A stretch of 64,000 nt of DNA from the NCBI GenBank assembly GCA_903822975.1, contig CAIJRD010000012.1, positions 186,001 to 250,000 of the forward strand. The letters are read 5' to 3'. Shown here piece after piece: positions 27,370 to 35,290 of the stretch (position 1 is its first letter; the number at the start of each line of letters is the position of its first letter). The stretch comes from an uncultured Sinobacteraceae bacterium. GTDB taxonomy: Bacteria; Pseudomonadota; Gammaproteobacteria; Nevskiales; Nevskiaceae. Position numbers and translations under genes: made by a program. The notes under the pieces are model-generated. The model did not search any database, was not told the DNA's origin, and saw nothing but the letters and a program-made list of their open reading frames with translations.

Positions 27370-29481
27370 ATGTCGCGAAGCATGGTTCGATTCACCCTCG
27401 TTGCACTCTGGGCAGCCAGCCTGTTGCCGCAGGTTGCGGCGGCCGATGCGGTCGCTGCCGATCACGTCGAAGTCGAACTGGTCGCCGAGACCAGTGCGCT
27501 CAACGTCGATGCCGATAACTGGCTCGGCCTGCGTATCAAGCCGGAAGACGGCTGGCATGTCTACTGGCGCAATCCAGGCGATTCCGGATTGCCGACCGGA
27601 ATCGACTGGCAACTACCCGCCGGCCTCACCGCCGGCGAGTTGCAATGGCCCTACCCGCACATCACGCGACTTGGCGACATCGTCAACTACGGCTACGGCG
27701 AGGAAACCCTGTTGCCGGTCGCGCTGCACATTGATGCCGCCGCGAATGGCGACAGCTTCGAGATTCATGGCAAGGCCCATTGGCTGGTCTGCAAGGATGT
27801 CTGCATTCCCGGCAGCGCGCAGTTGAGCCTGACGCTGCCGCGCGCCACGGGTGATGCCGCGATCGATCCGCGCTGGCGCGATCTGTTTGCGCACGCGCGC
27901 ACGCAGCTGCCGCAGCCAGCCCCGGCCGACTGGAGCGTGCACTTCGCCGCGCAAGGCGATGACTTTTCGCTCGGCATCAGGGGCGTGCATCTGTCCGCCG
28001 GCGGCGACATCGAATTCTTTCCGTACGCCAGCGACCTGTTGAATCACTCGGCACCCGTGCGTCTCGCCAACGAAGGCGAGCACGGGCTGCGCCTGTCGCA
28101 AAAATTGGGCGACGCCTTCGTCAAAGCGCCGGAGCAGGTCGATGGCGTGCTGGTGGTGCACGACGGCGATGCGACCAAGGCCTGGGAACTGCACGCAACA
28201 CCCGGCAGCGTTGCACCGGTGCCGCTGTCGGCGGCAAAGCCGATCGCAGCACCCATTGCCGCGGTTGCCGCACCGCCGGGCGGACTCGCGCTGATTCTGC
28301 TGTTCGCGCTGCTCGGTGGTCTGATTTTGAATCTGATGCCCTGCGTGTTTCCGATGCTGTCGCTGAAAGCGATCAGCGTGCTCGAAGGTCGCGGCAAAGT
28401 CCCGCGCGTGCAACGCGGTCACGCGCTGGCCTACACCGGCGGCGTACTGGCGACCTTTGGCGGTCTCGCCGGGCTCTTGCTGATCCTGCGCAGCAGCGGT
28501 GAAGCAGTCGGCTGGGGCTTCCAGTTGCAGCAGCCCGCATTCGTCGCCGGGCTCGCCTACTTGTTCTTCGCGATGGGTCTGTCGATGTCCGGCGTGGTCA
28601 ACTTCGGCACACGCCTGATGGGCGTGGGCCAGTCGCTGACCACCGACAGCGGCTACCGCGGCTCGTTCTTCACCGGCGTGCTGGCGGTCGCGGTCGCCAG
28701 CCCCTGCACTGCGCCGTTCATGGGCACCGCACTGGGCTATGCGCTCGCGCAACCGGCGGCCATCGCGATCTCGGTGTTCCTGGCACTTGGGCTTGGTCTG
28801 GCGTTGCCGTTCCTGCTGATCGGTTTCTTTCCGAAGTTCGGCGCGTTTCTGCCACGACCCGGCGCCTGGATGGAAACGTTCAAGCAGGTGATGGCGTTTC
28901 CGCTGTATCTCACCGTCGTCGGGCTGTTGTGGGTACTCGGTGGCCTGACCGATCGCGACGGCATGACCATCGCGATGATCGGCATGACCTTGATCGCGCT
29001 CGCGCTGTGGCTGTGGAATCGCAGCGGCTGGTTCGCCAACGTGCTGAAGGCGATTTGCGTGGTGCTCGCGCTGGCGCTGCTGGCGGCACCGCAGATCCGC
29101 CTGCGCGACATCACCAGCGACAGCGCCGCGCATGCCAGCACCGGCGCTGCGCACGAAGCCTGGTCGGAGGCTCGCGTGGCCGAGCTGCGCGCGCAAGGCA
29201 AGACCGTGTTCGTCAACTTCACGGCGGACTGGTGCCTCACCTGCAAAGTGAACGAACGGGCCACGCTGGCTTCATCGACGGTCGCCAACGCATTCGCGGC
29301 ACAGGATGTCACCTGGCTCGAAGGCGACTGGACGCGCAACGATCCGGCGATTACTGCGCTACTGACGCAATTCAATCGCTCGGGTGTGCCGCTGTATCTG
29401 CTCTATGTCAAAGGCGGCGACGCCAAGGTTCTGCCACAGATTCTGACACCCGGCATCGTCGTCGATGCGCTGAATCCATAG
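27370..29481 (+). CDS. dsbD: Thiol:disulfide interchange protein DsbD
   Basis: 703 residues from ATG 27370 (ATG 27382 is an alternative). A signal peptide precedes the periplasmic alpha domain of the ScsB/DsbD type, with redox pair WLVCKDVCIPG. Eight membrane helices (about residues 300-570) hold the two buried cysteines, LMPCVFPM and ASPCTAPF. The C-terminal thioredoxin-like domain has DWCLTCK. The protein passes electrons from cytosolic thioredoxin to periplasmic proteins. The following redoxin gene (76 bp away) may be a client. Confidence 0.92.
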   Translation: MSRSMVRFTLVALWAASLLPQVAAADAVAADHVEVELVAETSALNVDADNWLGLRIKPEDGWHVYWRNPGDSGLPTGIDWQLPAGLTAGELQWPYPHITRLGDIVNYGYGEETLLPVALHIDAAANGDSFEIHGKAHWLVCKDVCIPGSAQLSLTLPRATGDAAIDPRWRDLFAHARTQLPQPAPADWSVHFAAQGDDFSLGIRGVHLSAGGDIEFFPYASDLLNHSAPVRLANEGEHGLRLSQKLGDAFVKAPEQVDGVLVVHDGDATKAWELHATPGSVAPVPLSAAKPIAAPIAAVAAPPGGLALILLFALLGGLILNLMPCVFPMLSLKAISVLEGRGKVPRVQRGHALAYTGGVLATFGGLAGLLLILRSSGEAVGWGFQLQQPAFVAGLAYLFFAMGLSMSGVVNFGTRLMGVGQSLTTDSGYRGSFFTGVLAVAVASPCTAPFMGTALGYALAQPAAIAISVFLALGLGLALPFLLIGFFPKFGAFLPRPGAWMETFKQVMAFPLYLTVVGLLWVLGGLTDRDGMTIAMIGMTLIALALWLWNRSGWFANVLKAICVVLALALLAAPQIRLRDITSDSAAHASTGAAHEAWSEARVAELRAQGKTVFVNFTADWCLTCKVNERATLASSTVANAFAAQDVTWLEGDWTRNDPAITALLTQFNRSGVPLYLLYVKGGDAKVLPQILTPGIVVDALNP

Positions 29482-29556
29482 GCATCTACTACCACTTATG
29501 TAGCGGACACCCGCAGCGGCATTCCGTACCGATGGTCATTGCATAGGAGACCGAAC

Positions 29557-30189
29557 ATGCAGACTCGACAGCTGTTTCGAAGTTTTCTAGTGATCGCGCT
29601 GGTGGGACTGGCGAGCGTGGCAATCGCGCGCGCCGACACACCCAAGATCGGTCAACCGGCGCCGGCATTCAGTGCCGTCGACAGCAACGGCAAGACGGTT
29701 TCGTTATCCGACTTCAAGGGCCGCGTGGTGGTGCTGGAGTGGACCAACGACGGCTGCCCGTTCGTGCGCCACTACTACGATCGCGGCGACATGCAGGCGC
29801 TACAGAAAAGCTTCACCGCGAAGGGCGTGGTCTGGTTGTCGGTAATCTCCTCTGCACCGGACGGCCAGGGCTACGCCGATGGTGCGCGCGCCAACCAACT
29901 CACGCAGGCACGCGACGCAGCACCAAGCGCCGTGCTGCTCGATCCCAAGGGCACGCTTGGACACCTGTACGACGCCAAGACCACACCGGACCTGTTCGTG
30001 ATCGGCGCCGACGGCAAGCTCGCCTACGCCGGCGCGATCGACAGCATTGCCAGCGGCGACCCCGATGACGTGCCGAAGGCACAGCCCTACGTGAAAACCG
30101 CGCTGACCGAAGTGCTGGCTGGCAAACCGGTGACGCTGGCACTGACGCAGTCCTATGGCTGCTCGATCAAATACGCAACGCCGCAGTGA
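29557..30189 (+). CDS. Exported AhpC/TSA-type thioredoxin-fold protein
   Basis: 210 residues from ATG 29557 with AGGAG at 29546-29550. A signal peptide ends near AIARAD. The redoxin fold starts KIGQPAPAFSAVDSNGKTVS, then VVVLEWTNDGCPFVRHYY with the first active cysteine in a DGCPF context. There is no second cysteine in a CxxC; the next one is in YGCSIKY near the C-terminus. This matches the family annotated redoxin/alkyl hydroperoxide reductase domain proteins. It is probably reduced in the periplasm by the DsbD encoded just upstream. Confidence 0.88.
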   Translation: MQTRQLFRSFLVIALVGLASVAIARADTPKIGQPAPAFSAVDSNGKTVSLSDFKGRVVVLEWTNDGCPFVRHYYDRGDMQALQKSFTAKGVVWLSVISSAPDGQGYADGARANQLTQARDAAPSAVLLDPKGTLGHLYDAKTTPDLFVIGADGKLAYAGAIDSIASGDPDDVPKAQPYVKTALTEVLAGKPVTLALTQSYGCSIKYATPQ

Positions 30190-30342
30190 TCGCTGCGGCT
30201 ACGCGCTGAAGGCCAGCGGTTGGTCGGCTATCGCAGCGTTCTAAAGTCTGGCGTGCTGGGGTTCATCGGGCGCTTGTGAAAGCGCCTGGCGTACGGGCAC
30301 GTCGACGCGGAGGACTGTCGGCTGTCGCGCTGAGAGGCTGTC

Positions 30343-30454
30343 GCGCTGTCGCGCTGTCTCGCTGTCGCGCTGTCGCGCAGTCGCGCTGTCACGCTGTCAC
30401 GCAGTCACGCAGTCACGCAGTCGCGCAGTCGCGCAGTCGCGCAGTCTCGCCGTC
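30343..30454. repeat. Fourteen tandem 8-bp repeats
   Basis: Units of the form (g/a/t)cgc(t/a)gtc run without a break for 112 bp, with more degenerate copies on both sides. The unit changes from gcgctgtc at the left to acgcagtc and gcgcagtc to the right, as expected from step-wise expansion. It fills a third of the 330-bp gap (30190-30519) between the redoxin gene and the CsgG-like gene. No other element is seen in that gap. Confidence 0.9.
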
Positions 30455-30519
30455 ACACTTTCGCGCATCATGTTTCGTGCGTCGCGCTGAAGGACTTTCA
30501 CGCATCGTGCGTCGCGGCG

Positions 30520-31479
30520 TTACTCGGGCTTGGCAACCGTCGGCGCGCGCTGCGGCGTCGCTGCGACCGGCGGGGCTGATCCAGCAACCGGCATCGCCGC
30601 CGGCGTTGCGATTTCGGCGACGTCCTTGGTCGGGTGTTGCGCCGCGATCTTGCCGATTGCCGCGGCCACCATCTTCTGCAGCGCTTCTTCGACCGGTGTG
30701 TTCTTGAAAAAGCCGACCAGCTTGCTCGGCAGCGGAATGTAGCCGAAGTTGCCGCCGGCCAGACCGGCGAGGTTGATGCCGTACTTGGTGTTCTTGCCCT
30801 CGACGCCTTCAGAGGCGAGGATGCGACCGCTGGCAACGTCGATCACGCGCAGCTCCATCGCCACGAACCCGCGCTTGAAACTCAGGTTCAGAATCGCCGC
30901 ACCGTTGCTGAAATTGCCGAGCGGAATGGGGATGGGAATCGCGCCGCCCTCACTGCCGACTCCGGCATCGAACGCGGTGATCGCGCCGACCACCAACAAT
31001 TCGGCGCCTTCCAGCTGACCCATCGGAATGCGGGTGGTGTCGCCGACGCGCGCCGATTGCGAGAACTCCTGCTCGGTGGTCGCATCTCCGAGATTCTGCC
31101 GGTCGAGCACGATGAACTGTCCGGTATCGAACAGCTCGGTGGTCAGCATGTCGCGGATGCCGTTGGTGACACTGTCGCCGTTGAGCTGTTGATCCTGCGG
31201 TTTGCCGGCGTTGATCAACACCAGCTGCCGCGCGATCGACTGCGGCTTCAAGGGATCGGTCTTGTCGATGATCTGGCCGACCGCAATGCGGTACTTAGGG
31301 CCGTTCGCCGCTTCCGCGCGCGCCTGCGCAACCGTCTGCCCACCGCCGCCCTTGACCACCTGCGTGCCACTGCACGCGCACAGCCCGAGCACCAGCAAGG
31401 TCAACCCGAATTGGCGCAGCTGACGTACAAATTGCCGGCAGCCGTACACGAGTACGCGGGCGACCGCGAAGATCGCCAT
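30520..31479 (-). CDS. CsgG/HfaB-family lipoprotein
   Basis: 319 residues from ATG 31479; GTG 31509 would add ten residues and neither has a clear Shine-Dalgarno. A lipobox LVLGLCAC lies near residue 37, so the mature protein is probably a lipidated envelope protein. The CsgG-type domain shows YRIAVGQIIDKTD, DMLTTELFDTGQFIVLDR, LLVVGAITAFDAGV and VIDVASGRILASEGVEGK. The C-terminus is a Pro/Ala-rich tail. CsgG forms the curli export pore, but many relatives have other secretion or surface roles. No csgA/B genes occur here. The upstream gene is a shorter paralog. Confidence 0.87.
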   Translation of the reverse strand: MAIFAVARVLVYGCRQFVRQLRQFGLTLLVLGLCACSGTQVVKGGGGQTVAQARAEAANGPKYRIAVGQIIDKTDPLKPQSIARQLVLINAGKPQDQQLNGDSVTNGIRDMLTTELFDTGQFIVLDRQNLGDATTEQEFSQSARVGDTTRIPMGQLEGAELLVVGAITAFDAGVGSEGGAIPIPIPLGNFSNGAAILNLSFKRGFVAMELRVIDVASGRILASEGVEGKNTKYGINLAGLAGGNFGYIPLPSKLVGFFKNTPVEEALQKMVAAAIGKIAAQHPTKDVAEIATPAAMPVAGSAPPVAATPQRAPTVAKPE

Positions 31480-31571
31480 CGAGTATTCGCGCGGCATCGC
31501 GTCGCTCACGTCGATGGACGGCGTGGGTGGTCGGGAACCGACGGCGATCGGCAGTGGTGAATGCGTCGGCG

Positions 31572-32246
31572 TCAGCCGAGCTTGTTGTTGACGATGTAGT
31601 TCACCGCGGTTTCGATGCAGTTGCGCAGCGCCTGTTCCATCGGCGTCTTGCTGTAAGCGCCAAGGCCAACGGGCAAAGTCCCCGGCGTGAAAATGATGCC
31701 GACGCTGTTGCTGCCCGACGTGCCGTTGACCGTCGTGGCGTTGACCACGCGGCCGGTGGCGGCGTCGAGAATCCGCAGGTTGATCGTCACGCAGGCCTGG
31801 TTGCCCGAGTAGATGATGATCGAGCCACCGCTGCAGTGTTCCTCGAACGCGGTGACCGTGCCGCGAATCAGCAATTGCGCACCTTCGAGTTGACCGATGG
31901 GCGCGGCGGTGTCCTTGCGGAAGCGACCGGTGTTCGACAGATCCTGTTCCTGCGTGACTTCATCGAGATGTTCGCGCTCGAGCACGATGAAGCGATTGGT
32001 ATTCACCAGCGCGTCGGCCAGCATGTCGGCCATGCCGCCACCGATACCGCTGCGCCCCGCCGCTGCGTAGTCGAACGCGCTGACGGCAACGCGATACTTC
32101 GGTCCGTTGTACGGCTCGGCACGCGCCTGCGAGATGGTCGGACCGTTGTTGTTGCTGACAACCGTGGCCGTGCTGGTGCAGGCGGACGCCGACAGCAGCG
32201 CGGCGAGCAGCAACGGCAGACGGATCGACACAATCGAAATTCGCAT
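31572..32246 (-). CDS. CsgG-family lipoprotein, shorter paralog
   Basis: 224 residues; GAGGAG precedes ATG 32246 well spaced. Lipobox SASACTST (cysteine near residue 23). The CsgG-type domain matches the downstream gene: YRVAVSAFDYAAAG, MLADALVNTNRFIVLEREHL, QLLIRGTVTAFEE and RILDAATGRVVNATTV. It lacks the long C-terminal tail. The two genes lie 92 bp apart in the same direction and are likely co-transcribed. They may form a hetero-oligomer or carry out parallel export tasks; this is inference. Confidence 0.87.
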   Translation of the reverse strand: MRISIVSIRLPLLLAALLSASACTSTATVVSNNNGPTISQARAEPYNGPKYRVAVSAFDYAAAGRSGIGGGMADMLADALVNTNRFIVLEREHLDEVTQEQDLSNTGRFRKDTAAPIGQLEGAQLLIRGTVTAFEEHCSGGSIIIYSGNQACVTINLRILDAATGRVVNATTVNGTSGSNSVGIIFTPGTLPVGLGAYSKTPMEQALRNCIETAVNYIVNNKLG

Positions 32247-32392
32247 GGCTAACTCCTCGGGATTTTGAAAAACCGCATTTTCAGCAGTCTGAATCGCCCG
32301 GAATCTTAGCGGATCGTCCGGCGCGCCGTAGCCGACAAGAAGCACTCGCTGCGGTGTTGGACAAGACCCTCGCCGCTGCCTAGATTGGTCCG

Positions 32393-33466
32393 ATGACCAA
32401 TGCCTTATCAACCTCCGATCCGACGCCCGATCCGACGCCCGATCCATCGTCCGATCAGACGCCCGATCCGATGCCCGATCCAACCCACATCCGCTTCGCA
32501 CTGCACGGCGGTGCCGGCGATGTCGGCCGCGATGCCGACCGCGCCAGCCTGTTGCCCGCGCGCGCCGCACTGCGGCAAATCGCCGAAGCCGCGACCGCCC
32601 TGCTGCGCACCGGCGGCAGCGCACTGGATGCGGTAACGCTGGCGGTCGAGCTGCTCGAGCAATGCCCGCTGTTCAATGCCGGCGTCGGCGCGGTGCTCAA
32701 CCGCGACGGCCAACCGGAACTGGATGCGGCGGTGATGCGCGGTACCGATCGCGGTTGTGGCGCCGTGGCGGGCATCGCGCGCGTGCAAAGCCCGGTGCGG
32801 CTCGCGCGCGCGGTGATGGAGCAGACACCGCACGTGCTGTTTGCAGGTGTTGGGGCCGAAGCGCTGGCGCGCAGCTTGGGCCTGGCGATGGTCGAGCCGG
32901 ACTACTTCATCACGCCCTTGCGCATCGAACAGCTGGAACACGCGCGCCGCAGCGGCACCATTACGCTTGATCACGACGAGCGCACGGCCGAGGAAGCGTC
33001 GACTCAGTCGGTGACGCCGCCCGCCGATCCGAATGCGGGTGGTGGCTTCGGCACGGTGGGTGCGGTTGCACGCGATGCGCACGGTCGTCTCGCGGCGGCG
33101 ACCTCGACCGGCGGTCTCACCAACAAGCTGCCGGGTCGTATCGGCGACACGCCTTTGATCGGCGTCGGTACGTTTGCAGACGATGAAAGCTGCGCGATTT
33201 CCTGCACCGGCACCGGCGAGGCCTTCATCAAGGCCGGCTTCGCGCAAGCTGTGCATGCGCGCATGGTGCTGAGCGATTTCAGCGTGCATCGGGCCTGTGC
33301 GGAAGCATTGCTGTCGGTGCGCCGTTACGGCGGACGCGGCGGATGCATCGCAATCGGGCGCGACGGCCACGTCGAACTGCCCTTCAACTCGAACGCGATG
33401 TTCCGGGCCTGGCTGGATGAGTTGGGGCAGATTCGCGTCGCGGTGCGCGACGACGACGCCGACTAA
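32393..33466 (+). CDS. Isoaspartyl peptidase/L-asparaginase (Ntn hydrolase)
   Basis: 357 residues from ATG 32393. The Ntn-hydrolase (peptidase T2) domain has the start FALHGGAG, FNAGVGAVLNRDG and the autoprocessing site GGGFGTVGAVARD, where the threonine becomes the nucleophile of the beta subunit. STGGLTNKLPGRIGDTPLIG and CTGTGEAFIK are substrate-binding. The first 30 residues are a (T/S)PDP repeat encoded by 12-bp repeats (32415-32486). A shorter start at ATG 32471 would remove most of that repeat. It removes isoaspartate-peptide or asparagine amide bonds. Confidence 0.9.
   Translation: MTNALSTSDPTPDPTPDPSSDQTPDPMPDPTHIRFALHGGAGDVGRDADRASLLPARAALRQIAEAATALLRTGGSALDAVTLAVELLEQCPLFNAGVGAVLNRDGQPELDAAVMRGTDRGCGAVAGIARVQSPVRLARAVMEQTPHVLFAGVGAEALARSLGLAMVEPDYFITPLRIEQLEHARRSGTITLDHDERTAEEASTQSVTPPADPNAGGGFGTVGAVARDAHGRLAAATSTGGLTNKLPGRIGDTPLIGVGTFADDESCAISCTGTGEAFIKAGFAQAVHARMVLSDFSVHRACAEALLSVRRYGGRGGCIAIGRDGHVELPFNSNAMFRAWLDELGQIRVAVRDDDAD
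32415..32486. repeat. Six 12-bp tandem repeats at the asparaginase N-terminus
   Basis: Units of ccgatccgacgc and close variants run from 32415 in frame, coding a Asp-Pro-Thr/Ser-Pro pattern. Four of the six units differ from the first by one to four bases. The repeat does not belong to the conserved enzyme domain. Confidence 0.85.
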
Positions 33467-33470
33467 AGCG

Positions 33471-33490
33471 CGCCGCTCAGCCGAGCGGCG
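33471..33490. terminator. Possible bidirectional hairpin terminator between converging genes
   Basis: A perfect 8-bp stem cgccgctc/gagcggcg (33471-33478 and 33483-33490) with a 4-base loop lies right at the stop codons of the converging asparaginase and cyclase genes. There is no T-run, so efficiency is doubtful. Confidence 0.4.
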
Positions 33491-34847
33491 TCAGTAGCGG
33501 TGTGCCCTCGCCAGTCGCGGCGGCCAAGGGTTGTGCGGCGGTGTCCATGACGCCTTCGGCCGGCAGCGCGTAGATGTCCACCAGCCCGGCGAAGCCCTTG
33601 ACCGCGATCGGCGGTCGCGCTTCCAGCTGCTCGTCGGCGGCAAGTTCGCCAGCGCGGGTATCGACCAGAACCTCGCCATCGTCGGCCTGTTCGCACAGAC
33701 GCGAGGCCAGATTCACCGCCGCACCGACCGCGGTGTATTCAAGCCGCGACGCCGAGCCGATCACGCCGACGGTGACGAAGCCGCTGGCGACGCCGAGTCC
33801 GATGCCGAGATGATGTGCGGGGCTGCTCCAGCGTTCGGTGACCTCGCGCGCGGTGACGCGAAGTCGCCGCGCGATTGCCAAGCCGACCATCGCATGATTC
33901 GGCACCGGCAGCGGCGCGCCCACCAGAATCAGAATGCCATCGCCAGCGAAGTCCTTGATCGTGCCGCCGTAGTCGGACACGACCTGACCGGCAGCGTCGT
34001 AGTACTCCCGCAGCACTTCGATCACCCGCGAACTCGGATGCGCCTGCGCGTAGGCGGTGAACCCGCGCAGGTCGCTGACCACTGCGGTGATCTCGAGGTA
34101 GTTCTGCTGCATCGCGCCATCGAGGCCGCGTTCGCGCACCAACTCAGCCACCTGGCTCGACAGGAATCGCGACATGAACTGGCCGCGCTGACCTTGCAGC
34201 ACGTAGTACTGCATCGAGCCGACCAGGAAGATCATCTCGCCGATCATCTCCGCTAGCGGGCCGTACTCGACTCTCAGCACGAAGCCCGAGAGCAGGAACG
34301 GCGTCGCCACCACCAGCGCCAGCACGCGGATGCGTTCGGCACGATCGGGGCGCCGGTTCAACATCAGTACGATCGCCACCAGACCGGTCAGCGTGCTCAG
34401 CAGAATCGGCGTTGCGAACAGCCAGAATCCCGGCCGGCTGAGGCGCTCCGAGCTGTTCAGCGCGAACAGGAAATCGTCGCTGCGGATGCGCGGGAACGCG
34501 ATCGACAACAGCGCATACAACAGCCCGGCCGCCTGGCCGACGCGCAGCGTGAGATCGCCGAAGCGCGTGTCGAGCGCGCGCGCCGGCAGCGTGCGCCGCA
34601 CGCGCAGCGACCATTCCAGAAAGAAGATGATCGACGCCGCCTCGGGCAGCGCCAGCCAGCCGGATACCGGCGCGCCGACGGCGGCAGCGTTGAACGCCGA
34701 GGCGTTGAGGATGATGGCGATGCCGAGCGAGGCAAGTCCGGCGCCGAGCGCACGTGAGGTGCGCGAACCGGGGTCGGCGCGAACGAACGCCAGCGCCATC
34801 CCCAGCGCCACCAGCGCCACCAGAAGCTGCGGCAGAATCGACGTCAT
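33477..34847 (-). CDS. Membrane-bound class III adenylate/guanylate cyclase
   Basis: 456 residues. The N-terminal half (to about 230) holds six hydrophobic helices and no recognised sensor domain. The C-terminal half is a class III cyclase catalytic domain: AVVSDLRGFTAYAQ and DFAGDGILILVG carry the two metal-binding aspartates, and ASRLEYTAVGAAVNLASRL is the conserved dimer-interface segment. It should make cAMP or cGMP from the nucleoside triphosphate at the cytosolic side of the membrane. The signal sensed is unknown. The C-terminal 80 residues after the domain look like a short adaptor. Confidence 0.88.
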   Translation of the reverse strand: MTSILPQLLVALVALGMALAFVRADPGSRTSRALGAGLASLGIAIILNASAFNAAAVGAPVSGWLALPEAASIIFFLEWSLRVRRTLPARALDTRFGDLTLRVGQAAGLLYALLSIAFPRIRSDDFLFALNSSERLSRPGFWLFATPILLSTLTGLVAIVLMLNRRPDRAERIRVLALVVATPFLLSGFVLRVEYGPLAEMIGEMIFLVGSMQYYVLQGQRGQFMSRFLSSQVAELVRERGLDGAMQQNYLEITAVVSDLRGFTAYAQAHPSSRVIEVLREYYDAAGQVVSDYGGTIKDFAGDGILILVGAPLPVPNHAMVGLAIARRLRVTAREVTERWSSPAHHLGIGLGVASGFVTVGVIGSASRLEYTAVGAAVNLASRLCEQADDGEVLVDTRAGELAADEQLEARPPIAVKGFAGLVDIYALPAEGVMDTAAQPLAAATGEGTPLLTPLG

Positions 34848-35290
34848 GGTTTCGCGCGGGGTCGGACGTGCCTCATTCGCCGATTATGCTGGAGCCGGCC
34901 GGTCGCGACAGCTGCCAAAACCAACGCGGTGCGCAGCCGCTACCGCCGATCCGCTTCAATTGGCCGTTGAGAACCGTGGTTTTCGCGCCAACACCCGTTG
35001 ATCGCCGTTATCTGCCCCGGTCGTCGGTGATGCCCACTACGGTCGTGCGCACTCAGGTCTACTAGCTCCACGGCAGCAAGCAACACCGCCGACAGATTCG
35101 AAGTAGAGGCCCAATTCGAGCAATAAAGCCTCTACCTCACCGGACCCTGAGCCTTAGGCCGCAACGAACCCTACGTTCTTGCGGCCTTCTTTTTGTCCGG
35201 AATCCGACCATAGGTCGCCGTTCGCCGCATCACGGTCGCCGCGAGCGCCAGGATCGCCAGGATCATCTGTCGCATGCACAGCGCGCGGAC
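34848..35290. other. 443-bp gap with hairpins and a + strand terminator, possible ncRNA
   Basis: Both flanking genes are on the minus strand, yet the gap holds a + strand intrinsic terminator. Just before it is a second hairpin with an 8-bp stem (gtagaggc/gcctctac, 35103-35110 and 35128-35135). Transcription of a small RNA ending near 35194 would explain both. I see no clear promoter, and the small frames have no coding look. Confidence 0.4.
35156..35194 (+). terminator. Orphan Rho-independent terminator
   Basis: A perfect 9-bp stem aggccgcaa/ttgcggcct (35156-35164 and 35179-35187), a 14-base loop and the T-run TTCTTTTT. No annotated gene on this strand reads into it. Confidence 0.75.

Noticed and set aside
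27613..29196. 527-residue frame opposite dsbD
   Set aside because: Antisense to a DsbD gene with all redox motifs; no domain content of its own.
30343..30454. CRISPR array
   Set aside because: The repeat unit is only 8 bp with no spacers of constant length, so it is a simple tandem repeat.
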